A stretch of DNA of 64,000 nucleotides from CAZLMG01 sp964560765 (GCA_964560765.1 CAZLMG010000004.1:124001-188000), one strand, 5' to 3'. Shown: positions 48,124-57,499, numbered from the stretch's first letter. Made by a program: numbers and translations. Notes: generated from the sequence alone by a model not told the origin.

Positions 48124-48903
48124 CTAAAAGACAAACTGTAATTGAATTTCTGGGTGGACGAGGCTGACAGGCCCCTCGACAGTGATACCCTGACTAGTGC
48201 CACTCCAATACATCCTGCCCGAATGATCCACTTCAAACTCAATGTCGGTTAACGTCCGGCTGACGGAGTAACCAAATTGCAACATCCAGCGGTCAAAATG
48301 TAAATTCAGCGATGCCCCGTAGTGTAGAAAGGACGTCGGATAGTTCATGCCGAGGACACCTAGCTCGAAGGCCGCTGAAAGATGCTCCGACAGATGCACG
48401 TTGCTTAGGGTGCTTATCGATAAAGTTTTTGGATCAGACCTTTGTGGAATGGCCCGCAGCGAGAAGGCGCGCCGATCATTCCAAAAATACTGAAATCCAC
48501 CTGAGAAGAAGACGTCCAGCCCAGCAAAAGGCGTGATCCCGTAAGTCGCTCGAGCAAAGGCAGATTCCTGCTCAAACAATTTCCAGCCAAAGGGAAATGT
48601 CTTGAAGTAGATAAGCTCAAGGGATGCTGAGGCCTCGGGCGTGCTTGAAGGCAGAGCGCACTTCACGCCAATGTTTGGCATATTGTAGGAGACATCAAGC
48701 CAAGTGCTGGTGGAAACGGTGAGCGATTCCGTGAGCCCATAGCCACCCGCATAGGTACCAAGCATAGCCTCACCCTTCGCCAGCACAGACGTCGTCGGGG
48801 TTAGGTTATGCCCAAGCATCCGCATCTGAGCGATAGCCGGTGCCGGCAGCGCTAATCCCGCCAGAAAAATGGCAACAGCTTGCACACGTAATGTCTCTGT
48901 CAA
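48124..48903 (-). CDS. Predicted outer-membrane beta-barrel protein
   Basis: 259 aa. Likely start TTG 48903, overlapping the stop of the upstream gene (TTGA); signal peptide LRVQAVAIFLAGLALPAPAIA follows. The mature part alternates hydrophobic/polar strands with aromatic ends (LTVSTSTWLDVSYNMPNI, MLQFGYSVSRTLTDIEFEV) and ends in QLQFVF, a C-terminal phenylalanine typical of BAM-assembled barrels. About ten strands. Function unknown. Confidence 0.65.
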   Translation of the reverse strand: MTETLRVQAVAIFLAGLALPAPAIAQMRMLGHNLTPTTSVLAKGEAMLGTYAGGYGLTESLTVSTSTWLDVSYNMPNIGVKCALPSSTPEASASLELIYFKTFPFGWKLFEQESAFARATYGITPFAGLDVFFSGGFQYFWNDRRAFSLRAIPQRSDPKTLSISTLSNVHLSEHLSAAFELGVLGMNYPTSFLHYGASLNLHFDRWMLQFGYSVSRTLTDIEFEVDHSGRMYWSGTSQGITVEGPVSLVHPEIQLQFVF

Positions 48904-49109
48904 GATCTCTTGCCAAAGATCGTTAATCCGATACCCACAGCCACAAGCCCACCTCCAGACACCATCAGCATCATGGAATTGTCCGTCGGCGAACCAGTGA
49001 TGGCTTCGACGACTTGCGAGGTAACAGCCTCTCGCTCTTTCAAGCCGTAGAACAACAGAATCGCCCCCACCACGATCGCACCAAGTCCAATTGCTTTCAG
49101 CATAGTCAT
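48900..49109 (-). CDS. Small two-helix membrane protein, DUF3185 family
   Basis: 69 aa with two membrane segments separated by TSQVVEAITGSPTDNSMMLM, which matches the DUF3185 pattern (S-x-x-x-x-x-x-G-S-P-T-D). Family of short inner-membrane proteins of unknown role. Directly upstream of and overlapping the barrel gene. Confidence 0.78.
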   Translation of the reverse strand: MTMLKAIGLGAIVVGAILLFYGLKEREAVTSQVVEAITGSPTDNSMMLMVSGGGLVAVGIGLTIFGKRS

Positions 49110-49163
49110 GCCTCCCGTTTAGCAGGCCACATGGTGCCACAACTGTATCAGCAAGTCGCCTAA

Positions 49164-49598
49164 TGCTTATGGGCAAAAGGGGGACTCCCCTTTATCGAAC
49201 TAGGAACTGGACGCTGGGCCCGGAGAATTTACGCACATGCCGGCGGCATGTGCGCTCTTTTAGATAACGAAAAGGCAAAGTGCTGGGGAACAAATAGCAA
49301 TGACATTCTTGGTACTGGGGATGGCATCAGCTACGGTAGTGCCGAAGGCCAGATGGGCGATCAGTTGCCTACAATAAAGCTCGGCAGCATGCAATCCGTC
49401 ACCAGCCTCGCCCAGTCTGCGGACGATGCATCCTGTGCCATCAACAGCGATGGTGACATGAAGTGCTGGGGACGCAATGCAGAATGTCGCTTGGGAATCG
49501 GCTTACAAGACGGGTGGACTGTGGGCACGATAGCTGCTGAGTTGGGCGATAATTTGCCCTTTCAAATGGGCTCTGCCTTACCATTTGTTCCACTCTAA
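49164..49598 (+). pseudogene. Remnant of an RCC1-repeat protein
   Basis: From 49164 the frame is open to TAA 49598 without a plausible start or signal. It contains FIELGTG, then GMCALLDNEKAKCWG and later SCAINSDGDMKCWGRN, two RCC1 repeats of the kind with MGDQLPTIKLGS/LGDNLPFQMG linkers. The linker style differs from the intact fusion protein at 45097, so it is not a copy of that gene. It appears to be the 3' end of a lost, larger propeller gene. Confidence 0.7.
49232..49254. repeat. Perfect 11-bp inverted repeat in the RCC1 remnant
   Basis: CGCACATGCCG-G-CGGCATGTGCG around 49243. It spans the start of the recognisable RCC1 sequence and may mark a rearrangement junction or a transcription terminator. 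Confidence 0.75.
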
Positions 49599-49616
49599 AT
49601 GCAGTCCGACCTGAAA

Positions 49617-50285
49617 TCAAGTGCTCTGCCGCTGTCGAGCTCGCCCCGACCAAGCCTGAATCGGGGCGCTCATACACTCTTCTGTGGAGCCGGCGAAGCA
49701 AATCTCGATCGTAGATGGCATCTCACCCAAATCTCCGAGGAGCACTAGGGCGGATCGAGTCGCAGCAGCACCTGATGCAAGCGTCATCGGGCCACCCAGG
49801 AGATGCTCCGGCCCATATCCAATCTCGCCCTTTGGCAGCTCGCCATCCGAACCTCTTTGCGATCCCGGCAAGGTCGCCATGACCGCGACACCACCCATCC
49901 CTCCAGAAATGGTCGCTCCGCCGGCATTGCCGCCGTTTCCGGTTGTGTGCGTCCCCAGTGCCGCAGCGGCGACAATCATCAATCCAGTCACCGCAGCCTG
50001 CACGCCGCGATCTTTGGACTGGGCAGCATACCGTGCGATATCCTGGGGTTTGGCGAGACGCCCCCCCGAACCCTCGGGCAGTGCCACCGTGCGCACCTGA
50101 AGCTCCAACGCCTCACCGACGGTGCTTCTCAGCTCACAAACCACCATAGAATGGCTTCTGGAGGCGATGAACTCATTCTCAGCGCATGAAACGGTGAAAT
50201 GCCCGGAGCGATTCGACATGGTCGTGGAAGTTGTCGCGCACCCGTTCAGGAGACCGGCCGCTAGCAAGGTTTGAAAAATACGCAT
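49617..50285 (-). CDS. Lipoprotein with central glycine-rich membrane-like segment
   Basis: 222 aa from ATG 50285 (GGGAGG upstream). Lipobox LLNGCA. The middle is a hydrophobic, small-residue segment (VTGLMIVAAAALGTHTTG) followed by a Gly-rich stretch (GNGGNAGGATISGGMGG), like pore or glycine-zipper proteins. Near the end TIEICFAGSTEEC has two cysteines. No family recognised. Confidence 0.7.
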   Translation of the reverse strand: MRIFQTLLAAGLLNGCATTSTTMSNRSGHFTVSCAENEFIASRSHSMVVCELRSTVGEALELQVRTVALPEGSGGRLAKPQDIARYAAQSKDRGVQAAVTGLMIVAAAALGTHTTGNGGNAGGATISGGMGGVAVMATLPGSQRGSDGELPKGEIGYGPEHLLGGPMTLASGAAATRSALVLLGDLGEMPSTIEICFAGSTEECMSAPIQAWSGRARQRQST

Positions 50286-50364
50286 AGCGCCTCCCATTTG
50301 AACAATGAAAAATTTGCTGATGGCAGCTATTCTATCATAGTGATCGACACAAGGAATGCTCCAG

Positions 50365-51378
50365 ATGCTGTTTCAAATTACACTTGGTTTCGCCATGGCA
50401 CTGTTCGCATCGTTACTGCATGCAAAGGACGCACGTCGCGTGATTGAATTTACCCAGGAGTTTCGCCCGAAGACTTCTGAAAGTTCTGCTGAACTTTGGA
50501 TCCCAACACCGATGTCGGGTCTCTCCTATCAAACTCTACTCTCACGTGAATTTTCCGGAAATGCCAGCATCGTCAAAGTGGTCAGCGACGATTCTGGCCC
50601 TGCACCTTACGTCTATGCACGCTGGGTGAACGTTGCGAGCCCGCACCTAAAAGTTATCAACGTTATCGAAGTTGCCGATCGACAGGGGGTGGACCCGGGG
50701 CCCGCCCAAGGAAGGCGGTTTCTCGACTCAACATCACATGTGCAGACTGACGGAATTGTCAAAGAGACCGCAACCAAGATTGTCGGAAAGATCTCTGACT
50801 CCGACCGTAAAGCCCGAGCCATTTATGACTGGATCATCAAGAACGCCAGCCGCAATCCCGACGTCAGGGGCTGTGGTCTTGGCGACGTCAAATCCATGCT
50901 CGTCTCGGGTAATTTGAGCGGAAAGTGTGCTGACCTGAACTCTTTGTTTGTCGGCTTAGCACGCGCCAGCGGTGTTCCCGCTCGCGAGGTTTTCGGGCAG
51001 CGAGTTGCCGCGTCAAGGTTCTTCAAGTCCATTGGCAAAGATGGCGATAACTCCAAGGCGCAGCATTGTCGCGCCGAGTACTACTCCGACTCACTGATGG
51101 GCTGGGTGCCTGTCGACCCAGCAGACATACTTAAAGTGATTCTGGAGGAAAAGCTGACTCTGAAAGACAAGAACCTCGTCGATTTGGGTGACAAATTTTT
51201 TGGCTTTTGGGAGGGCTCGTGGGTTGCCTTCAACATGGCCCGCGACTTCGAATTGACCGGCTACGGAAAGAGAGCCGTCAATTTTTTCATGTACCCACTT
51301 CTCAAAACCGCAAAGCTGAACCCCGATGGCATCGAACCGAGAGAAGCTGGTTATTCATACATGACGCGCACTTTATAG
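50365..51378 (+). CDS. Exported transglutaminase-like (papain-fold) protein
   Basis: 337 aa from ATG 50365 (AAGGA nine bases upstream; ATG 50356 is an alternative). Signal peptide ends near LLHA. RAIYDWIIKNASRN, then the catalytic cysteine in GKCADLNSLFVGLARASG, histidine in AQHCRAEYY and aspartate in GWVPVDPAD fit the transglutaminase-like superfamily. Likely a periplasmic peptidase or amidase-type enzyme rather than a cross-linker, as in most bacterial relatives (inference). Confidence 0.85.
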   Translation: MLFQITLGFAMALFASLLHAKDARRVIEFTQEFRPKTSESSAELWIPTPMSGLSYQTLLSREFSGNASIVKVVSDDSGPAPYVYARWVNVASPHLKVINVIEVADRQGVDPGPAQGRRFLDSTSHVQTDGIVKETATKIVGKISDSDRKARAIYDWIIKNASRNPDVRGCGLGDVKSMLVSGNLSGKCADLNSLFVGLARASGVPAREVFGQRVAASRFFKSIGKDGDNSKAQHCRAEYYSDSLMGWVPVDPADILKVILEEKLTLKDKNLVDLGDKFFGFWEGSWVAFNMARDFELTGYGKRAVNFFMYPLLKTAKLNPDGIEPREAGYSYMTRTL

Positions 51379-51382
51379 GCTG

Positions 51383-51736
51383 CTAGGGGCGCGCTTCCGC
51401 ACTCACCGTTTTACGCTGAATCACCGCCAACATCTCAGCTTTCTTGACAGGCTTGAGCACATAGTCATCCGCCCCAATTGCCACACACTTTTCGCGATCA
51501 TCCTGCATACCATGCGCCGTCAGCGCCACTATTCTTGCAGGCTGTCGATGCTCACTATTCTCCCAGGACCTGATCTCTTTCACTGCGGCGTATCCATCCA
51601 TGACAGGCATCTGCATATCCATAAGAATCACGTCAAATGGTGAATCCTTATGCTTCTTCAGAGCCTCTAAGCCGTTCTCCGCAAACTCGACCACCATCTT
51701 CGATACCACCGCGTGCATTGACTTCTCGACAGGCAA
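51383..51736 (-). pseudogene. Receiver-domain remnant without its N-terminal part
   Basis: The frame encodes the receiver end only: VVEFAENGLEALKKH, phosphoacceptor in VILMDMQMPVMDGY, IVALTAHGM and ADDYVLKPVKK. The first beta strand and the double-Asp acidic pocket are missing, so it cannot be a normal receiver. The missing part is replaced by binding-protein sequence read in another frame (51648-51914). This looks like the 3' end of a decayed hybrid kinase. Confidence 0.75.
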
Positions 51737-51914
51737 TCTGCGCCGCGATACTTATCTCGGCGCCATACATACCAACGACACCCGTGAGTGGCGGCATGAG
51801 TCCAAGACGCACTGGCTCTAGCTGCATGAAACGACCCTCTTCTTCCGTGAGTACATATCTAAGTACGCAGCGCAAATCCAGCGCAGGTCGCGTAGGTTCG
51901 ACGATTCGAGTCAT
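51648..51914 (-). pseudogene. N-terminal fragment of a LivJ-type sensor domain
   Basis: Encodes VRLGLMPPLTGVVGMYGAEI and AAQIACREVNARGG, the opening of type I periplasmic-binding domains, with no signal peptide before it, as in soluble sensor fusions. It loses similarity after about residue 75 and then stops. It overlaps the receiver fragment in another frame. Both pieces together suggest a hybrid kinase with a binding-protein sensor that lost its middle by deletion. Confidence 0.65.
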
Positions 51915-51919
51915 CGAGC

Positions 51920-53746
51920 ATGTATCAAATCAGAGACACTCACTTCCCACGTGGGCAGCGACACCTCTCGCTGAATGTCAATTTATCTCGTCGCATTAAC
52001 TGTTTTTTGCAAGCTTCACCGCACAGCACGACAGTTGCGCACACGATAACAGAGACAAATTGTTCCCAAAATTCAACGCGCTGCCGGTTCGCATCGCCAC
52101 GACTCCGCCGCCCCCCGGCGGCCACTTGTGCAACCGCCCAAACCGGGTTCCCGATTGCCAGGCTTGCAACCGCCGGAATTGACTATACTCACTCTGACAA
52201 CACGCCCGGTGCAGCTCTTGCAGACATTCCTCTGTCACCGCAGGGAGAACAAGAGTTGACCAGAGTGCTGTCGCAACTAGCCATTTTATCGTACATGGCC
52301 TTGAATGTGGGTGCGTGCCGACACAACAATTCGGGGACTACGCTGCACGATGCTGTACTCAAACGCTATGATGGGCAGTCGTTTTACCTGAAGGTCAGCT
52401 CAACGCACGTCCAAGCTCTCGGCTGCCCCACTGGGACCGATCTCACCGTCGGCGAAATGAACGCCGAGGTATGCAACATATCGCTCGACAGCTACCCGCC
52501 CATTCCCCGCAATGAATTTTCCTTGGCGCTAGAGAGCGCGTTGGAACTGAGAGATGATCAGGGACGTCGCTTGATCGATGTGGTGTCCAACAAATTGAGC
52601 AATACTCAAAGCGAGGTTGACGCACTGCAGCAGGCCCAATTGAAAGCCCGCCTAGGGAATGCCGATGATTCACGCTTTTCTGGTCCATTGGCAACCCAGA
52701 GTCGCAGTCTCGAAGAATTGAGCGCCAAGTTAAATGACTTGAAACAGCGAAATGAAGTTCTGCAATCGATCATCCATGCCATCGCCACATCTGACCCTGA
52801 ACCATTTTTTCATCCTTCGGACGAATTCACCTATACGCTCAAGACCTTCAGCGAACATCGTGCACTCGTAGATCGGCGGAAGAAAGCTGAGTTCGATACG
52901 AAAGTTGCAGACTTGGAACACGATCCGTCCATTTACGTCGATCGTCAGGCAAAGTTAATTTACACGATCGCCGCAACCAACATCGACTCCTACAAGAAGG
53001 CACAAGGCTTGTGCCAGCAACTAGCGAAGACCAAGGCGCCATTTGATTGGATCATGCCCGAGAGCCCAAAGCACGCCGTCGGCCCAGCTGACTACTATGT
53101 TGATCGAGAAGGAGTGGCTGCACACGTGAAGGGGTTGGATTCACTGTGCCAGAGAATTGCCCGACGCAGCTCCTTGAGTACAACCCTAACCACATTTCAT
53201 ATTCACAAAGGTTTCGATAATGCGCACCGAGCCAAAGTTTTTTTCGTCACAGATGGCAGTTCCGATGGCGCCCAAGTCATCGCCAACCTTGGCTACGACG
53301 ACTTCCAGCGTGCCAATACCTATGAACATCCCGACGGAAAGAAAGTGACCCTAGGGCTCGATGAAACACTTTGCAACCTTTCCTGGTTTCACAAGGAGAC
53401 ACGACGCGTTCCATCGCCATATACCAAAGACCTTGTCGAAAGCGAGATCGCCGTCGGTGACGCGGTTTGCGTCTCCGAAGTACTCAGAGCCGGCGATCAA
53501 TCCGTCTACTTTAGGAACTACGCAGACCGAGAGATCGAAAAAGATCGCATCAAACACCAAGAATTCCTGGATCGCCTGCGCCAGCGGTCTGAACGCCTGG
53601 AACAGTGCCGAAATGGGTGCTTCGCCAGCCACAGAAACGCTACCAAGGATGCTTCTAGCCTGTCATTCGAAGACATTAATCGCGCAGGTTCCGCATTGCG
53701 CCAGTGCTTGGCAGCCTGCGATCAAGAATACAGAGCGCAAGACTGA
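51920..53746 (+). CDS. Unknown cysteine-containing protein, start uncertain
   Basis: Up to 608 aa. The first ~80 residues (rich in Arg, Thr, Pro) are not protein-like, so the real start is probably further in; no ribosome binding site decides it. The body has a coiled-coil-like part (SEVDALQQAQLKARL to NDLKQRNEVLQ), a mid domain (ADYYVDREGVAAHV, RAKVFFVTDGSSDGAQVIANL) and a helical, cysteine-bearing end (LEQCRNGCFASH, ALRQCLAACDQEY). No family recognised. It begins next to the decayed kinase. Confidence 0.6.
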   Translation: MYQIRDTHFPRGQRHLSLNVNLSRRINCFLQASPHSTTVAHTITETNCSQNSTRCRFASPRLRRPPAATCATAQTGFPIARLATAGIDYTHSDNTPGAALADIPLSPQGEQELTRVLSQLAILSYMALNVGACRHNNSGTTLHDAVLKRYDGQSFYLKVSSTHVQALGCPTGTDLTVGEMNAEVCNISLDSYPPIPRNEFSLALESALELRDDQGRRLIDVVSNKLSNTQSEVDALQQAQLKARLGNADDSRFSGPLATQSRSLEELSAKLNDLKQRNEVLQSIIHAIATSDPEPFFHPSDEFTYTLKTFSEHRALVDRRKKAEFDTKVADLEHDPSIYVDRQAKLIYTIAATNIDSYKKAQGLCQQLAKTKAPFDWIMPESPKHAVGPADYYVDREGVAAHVKGLDSLCQRIARRSSLSTTLTTFHIHKGFDNAHRAKVFFVTDGSSDGAQVIANLGYDDFQRANTYEHPDGKKVTLGLDETLCNLSWFHKETRRVPSPYTKDLVESEIAVGDAVCVSEVLRAGDQSVYFRNYADREIEKDRIKHQEFLDRLRQRSERLEQCRNGCFASHRNATKDASSLSFEDINRAGSALRQCLAACDQEYRAQD

Positions 53747-53813
53747 GATCGAGACCTCACGAAGTGGCCTCCTCCCCAGGGTTGAGTGGTGTGTGCAAAC
53801 TACAGCATAGACA

Positions 53814-53830
53814 GCGCCCAAATCGGGCGC
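53814..53830. terminator. Short hairpin between convergent genes
   Basis: GCGCCC-AAATC-GGGCGC between the stops at 53746 and 53846. Weak stem (6 bp) without T-run; a terminator role is tentative. Confidence 0.35.
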
Positions 53831-53845
53831 CAGATCAAACTGAAA

Positions 53846-56353
53846 TCAATTGTGGAAGTTGGGGTATGGCATCTCGTCTAGGCTCCTCGCGAAATCTGCA
53901 TCCGGTAGAGTGGTGCTGCCATAGCTCATGCCACCACACTGCGAGACCTCGATCTCAGGCATATCGACAACGACTCGCTCTGGCACGACCAGATACTCAC
54001 CGTGGATCTTGCGTGCGAAACTAGCTATCGAGCCCCATTTCTCCCAAACATTTTCTGAATTGAACCAGTCCCTAGCAAGTCCACCAATGCGACCATGCGG
54101 GGCCCAGCACCAAGCACCATCGCAAGTTATGGCGGCCGTTCGCCCGGCATACTCACTGATGACGTGGTCTGGTGCAGTGAGGTTATCACCATCGAGCGTC
54201 ACCAGAATCTTCAACTGATCGGGGAATGTCAGCAACGAGCCATCCTCCTTCATCAAATTGATGGTTCGCGACCAGCTTCTTTGCCCCATGTTCGCGTGAA
54301 ACTCGCGGACAGTGCCATAAAGTTGCCAGATACTGGTCGCACCAGCTGCCTTCGCCGTTAGCTCGGTCTGTGAATACAGCCGGACGCCGAGATAGGCCTC
54401 CTGGCTTCCATCAGAGTTATGATCGTCGGCCAGCAGCGGCAAAGTAATCTCGTTCGACGCGGAAACTGACGTCCCATGATACACGTGCAAGTCACTGGTT
54501 ACGGTGTAAATCTGACCTTCGCTCAACGCTTCGGTATTGGGATAAAACAACTGATTGCGTAGCGATTCGTTGCTCCAGTCTTGCTGTAATTGCCGAGCCA
54601 ACTCCGCCCTGGTCGCCGCGTCCATAGGTTTCGGACAATCGTGGAAGCAGCGGAATTGTGCTGTTTGCCCCGAAATTCCCAGGTCAGACAGTCGGCGCAT
54701 ATCAACCCATGTCGATTTTTGCACTGAGATGCTCGCGGAGTCATTTGTCCTGATCTCGAACGACTGATGTAGCAAGTCATCATGCGCCCAAAGATTTTGG
54801 TTGGCACCCAGGGTAACCTGCGCACCGTTCTCGATAGCACGCCAAGTCATGGCTTGGTCGTCATAGTATCCCGTCTTTCGAAACACTCCATCCTTGTATA
54901 CGTAGCGAGTATGCTTACCATCTTCGTAATTCCAGCCTTCAATGTTCAAGCCAATGATGTCCGAAAGCGACGCCGCCTCGACCAGGTTCGAGTTGAAGCG
55001 ATGTCCACCAACACGCAATGTGTAGATCTCACCAAGCTGTTCACCATTTTCGTTCCAGTCAACGCGCTGGACCTGCATTCCGTCATCAACGCCACCTGGT
55101 AAATAGACATGGTCTCTGCCGACCCAGCCCGACCCCTCGGCGGTTGATGATCCCAGCTTGACGATGGGAAAGCCGTTTTGCTGGTTGGAAAGAGCTGTGC
55201 CATCAGCGTTAAAGACCCGCAACGACTCGGTGGCCGGTCGAGCGTTTTCTCGATCAAAGCAGGTTTCGAAAGATCCGGGCTGCATTTTGGCGAAATAGTC
55301 ATGATCGTGGGAATAACTTTCAGGGGGAAATACGGCATTGATATCGTCGATCGTATGCCGCTGCAGAACGCGCGTTGGACCGATAACTGCAGAGAAAAGA
55401 CCACCCGGCTGGCCATTGGCGCCCCAACCGGTTTGGAATGCGTTGTAAATCGCATCAATCAGCTGAAATCCACCTGCTTCGGTGCGCTCCATACTGAACT
55501 CACCTGCAAAGCGTGTTGCATCACCACCCCAATTGTCCCGATAATAATTAACCTCGATAGCTCCCCTGGAGTTCGTTTCCTTGATACTCATCTTATGACG
55601 ACCAATGCCCTGAGCATGCACCAGCCATTGACCATTGGGGTTTCGATCCGTAGGGCCCTTGATCCAGCGCAACGCACCGTGGATCGCTGGGTACCATTCA
55701 TGATCTCCCATCTGCGTCAGCAGAAACCCCTTGTCGGAGTGACCTTTCTTGCCGGCGAGACCATAGCCGCTCAGCTTGTCATACACAGCACCAGGTGCGT
55801 TGAATCCGAAGGAAACCTCATGGGTACGGTCAATTTTCGGCCAAGACCTGTATCGCATCTCCACCAAGTAATCATTGGTCTTGCCGCTGTTGGTACCACT
55901 TTGAGATATGCCTGAGTCGGATTTTGCGCCGCTTGAAACGCAGCCGCTGATGTCGATTGACACCTTTTGAATGTTACGACTGACCTTTGTAAAGTCCACC
56001 AGCTTCATAATGCAATCCAAGGTAAACATCGACTGCAGAATCTGCATGGCCTGGTTGTTGTATCGATAGGAAGTTACGACGCTATCCGCATCGCCATCGC
56101 CGCTCCATAAACGTAGCCCAGTACCCCCTGAGCCACCGGCTGGCATAAGAGTCAGCTGTCCAGGAACCAAAGCCTGCGCCATGAGCCTGGCTTCTTCTTC
56201 AGTGCCTTGGAAGTCATCCGCAGCCAATCGGCTTTCGTTAAAACCGTAGGGTCGACCGCCCCCCTTGCCGTCGTCACCCTTTTTGCCAAAAAGCCCTTTG
56301 CAACCCGACGACAAAATGGCGGCAATGATGGTCAAAAAAGCTGCACCTTGCAT
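53846..56353 (-). CDS. Large lipoprotein of unknown function
   Basis: 835 aa from ATG 56353 (AGGGAG upstream). Lipobox LSSGC (cysteine 18), then KKGDDGKGGG linker. The mature part is beta-rich with many aromatic residues (WYPAIHGALRWIKGPTDRNPNGQW, YSHDHDYF). A Gly/Trp-rich middle and a cysteine-pair region (RCFHDCPKP) follow. No family recognised. A short AT-rich stretch upstream (56461-56510) may hold a sigma-70-type promoter; no sigma-54 site is seen. Confidence 0.7.
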   Translation of the reverse strand: MQGAAFLTIIAAILSSGCKGLFGKKGDDGKGGGRPYGFNESRLAADDFQGTEEEARLMAQALVPGQLTLMPAGGSGGTGLRLWSGDGDADSVVTSYRYNNQAMQILQSMFTLDCIMKLVDFTKVSRNIQKVSIDISGCVSSGAKSDSGISQSGTNSGKTNDYLVEMRYRSWPKIDRTHEVSFGFNAPGAVYDKLSGYGLAGKKGHSDKGFLLTQMGDHEWYPAIHGALRWIKGPTDRNPNGQWLVHAQGIGRHKMSIKETNSRGAIEVNYYRDNWGGDATRFAGEFSMERTEAGGFQLIDAIYNAFQTGWGANGQPGGLFSAVIGPTRVLQRHTIDDINAVFPPESYSHDHDYFAKMQPGSFETCFDRENARPATESLRVFNADGTALSNQQNGFPIVKLGSSTAEGSGWVGRDHVYLPGGVDDGMQVQRVDWNENGEQLGEIYTLRVGGHRFNSNLVEAASLSDIIGLNIEGWNYEDGKHTRYVYKDGVFRKTGYYDDQAMTWRAIENGAQVTLGANQNLWAHDDLLHQSFEIRTNDSASISVQKSTWVDMRRLSDLGISGQTAQFRCFHDCPKPMDAATRAELARQLQQDWSNESLRNQLFYPNTEALSEGQIYTVTSDLHVYHGTSVSASNEITLPLLADDHNSDGSQEAYLGVRLYSQTELTAKAAGATSIWQLYGTVREFHANMGQRSWSRTINLMKEDGSLLTFPDQLKILVTLDGDNLTAPDHVISEYAGRTAAITCDGAWCWAPHGRIGGLARDWFNSENVWEKWGSIASFARKIHGEYLVVPERVVVDMPEIEVSQCGGMSYGSTTLPDADFARSLDEMPYPNFHN

Positions 56354-56563
56354 AACTATCTCCCTGATGAGACACAGAATTCGCATACCGGCAAATGACG
56401 AAAGGACCCGACACTCTGGCCGGGATTTCTGATGACTTCGGCGGGATCTTGGCGGACTTGAGGTATTTTATATATTCATAAGTTATATCAGATAGTTAAG
56501 AGTATTAATTTGCACCTGAAGCCGCTCGGAAGCGTGATGTCGCGGACGGACAATCACCCCAAA

Positions 56564-56593
56564 AAACTCCGGGGTCATGATCGCCCGGAGTTT
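56564..56593 (-). terminator. Rho-independent terminator of the fascin-like gene
   Basis: On the minus strand AAACTCCGGG-N10-CCCGGAGTTT followed by TTTGGGG, a perfect 10-bp stem with a six-T run across its 3' edge, 15 bases after the stop at 56608. Confidence 0.85.
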
Positions 56594-56607
56594 CATCTGC
56601 ATGACGA

Positions 56608-57147
56608 TTAGGCACCTCGACAATTGAAGCGAAACTTTTCCCAAGCACGCACAACAGTGGCATCTGAATGAATAGCATCGACGATCTTGCCACCGCCTCC
56701 TGTCGCCGTCAGGTAACGTCCGTTAATGGTCTGAATGGAATAGACACCCCCACCCAGCGAGTGCAGTGTGAACTTTTCCCATGCTTGCAGTTGCGTCGCA
56801 TCTGAGTGAATCACATCCGTGATGCGGCCACCGCCGCCAACTGCCGTCAGAAATCGCCCGCTAATCGTCTTGATGCCATAGCGAATCGGTGAACTTCCAT
56901 CGCCTGAATCAATGAGCTGGAATCGCTCCCACGCGCCAACGCGCGTAGCATCGGTATGCAACACGTCGGTGATCCTCCCTCCGCCTCCCACTGCCGTCAA
57001 ATAGCGGCCATTGACTGTTTGAATGGTGCAGTTCAATGGCCCATTCTCGGTCAACGCTGAGCCACCCCCCTCTGACAACTCCGATATCGATCCACAGCCA
57101 GTTGCGAACATTGTAACAATCAAAGTCAGCGCGAGATTCGTCTTCAT
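56608..57147 (-). CDS. Fascin-like beta-trefoil lipoprotein
   Basis: 179 aa. GAGGAG upstream; signal peptide with lipobox ATGC (cysteine 18). The mature part is three near-identical ~43-residue repeats, each reading IQTxNGRYLTAVGGGGRITD, H-S-D-A-T, then AWExFxL. Three such repeats make one beta-trefoil as in fascin or actin-crosslinking and some lectin-like domains. It likely binds sugar or protein at the cell surface (inference). Monocistronic: sigma-54-like promoter ahead, terminator behind. Confidence 0.83.
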   Translation of the reverse strand: MKTNLALTLIVTMFATGCGSISELSEGGGSALTENGPLNCTIQTVNGRYLTAVGGGGRITDVLHTDATRVGAWERFQLIDSGDGSSPIRYGIKTISGRFLTAVGGGGRITDVIHSDATQLQAWEKFTLHSLGGGVYSIQTINGRYLTATGGGGKIVDAIHSDATVVRAWEKFRFNCRGA

Positions 57148-57213
57148 TGCTTGTCTCCTCTTATATTCTTAATACGACCAATCCACGGAATGTGGTGTGC
57201 CCATTTAAGAACG

Positions 57214-57229
57214 CGCAAACTTCGCGCCA
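57214..57229 (-). promoter_or_regulatory. Predicted sigma-54 promoter
   Basis: Minus strand TGGCGCGAAGTTTGCG matches TGGCACG-N4-TTGC with one mismatch and correct spacing. Start near 57203, 56 bases before ATG 57147. A 66-residue frame across it has no coding character. Confidence 0.68.
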
Positions 57230-57385
57230 GAGAGCTCATGAATGCTGAAAAAATGATTCTGCGCTTCTTGCGCGCCCCAGGCAATTCACCGTCCCAATAA
57301 AATCTCAATATTTTCGTTGCATTGCACCAGCTGCGCGCGCTCATGTGGTCGCTCGCGTAGCGAATACGATTTTGCTAAGGAGCAA

Positions 57386-57460
57386 ATGTCTAAGAAACCC
57401 ATGCCTTACTCGAAGGCACGTGCATCCATCCGCAACGGGCTGACAGCAGACGGCGTCTGA
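57386..57460 (+). CDS. Possible 24-residue peptide
   Basis: ATG preceded by AAGGAG (three bases spacing), encoding MSKKPMPYSKARASIRNGLT and four more residues, then a short hairpin CGGCG-N7-CGCCG. Basic peptide; no family. May be a leader peptide or chance. Confidence 0.3.
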   Translation: MSKKPMPYSKARASIRNGLTADGV

Positions 57461-57499
57461 GGCGCCGCCTTTCCGCTTTCATATCCGCGCTCTAGACAG

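Noticed and set aside
57144..57344. 66-residue minus-strand frame overlapping the fascin-like start by ATGA
   Set aside because: It has no coding character or family, and it covers a one-mismatch sigma-54 site and the RBS of the next gene.
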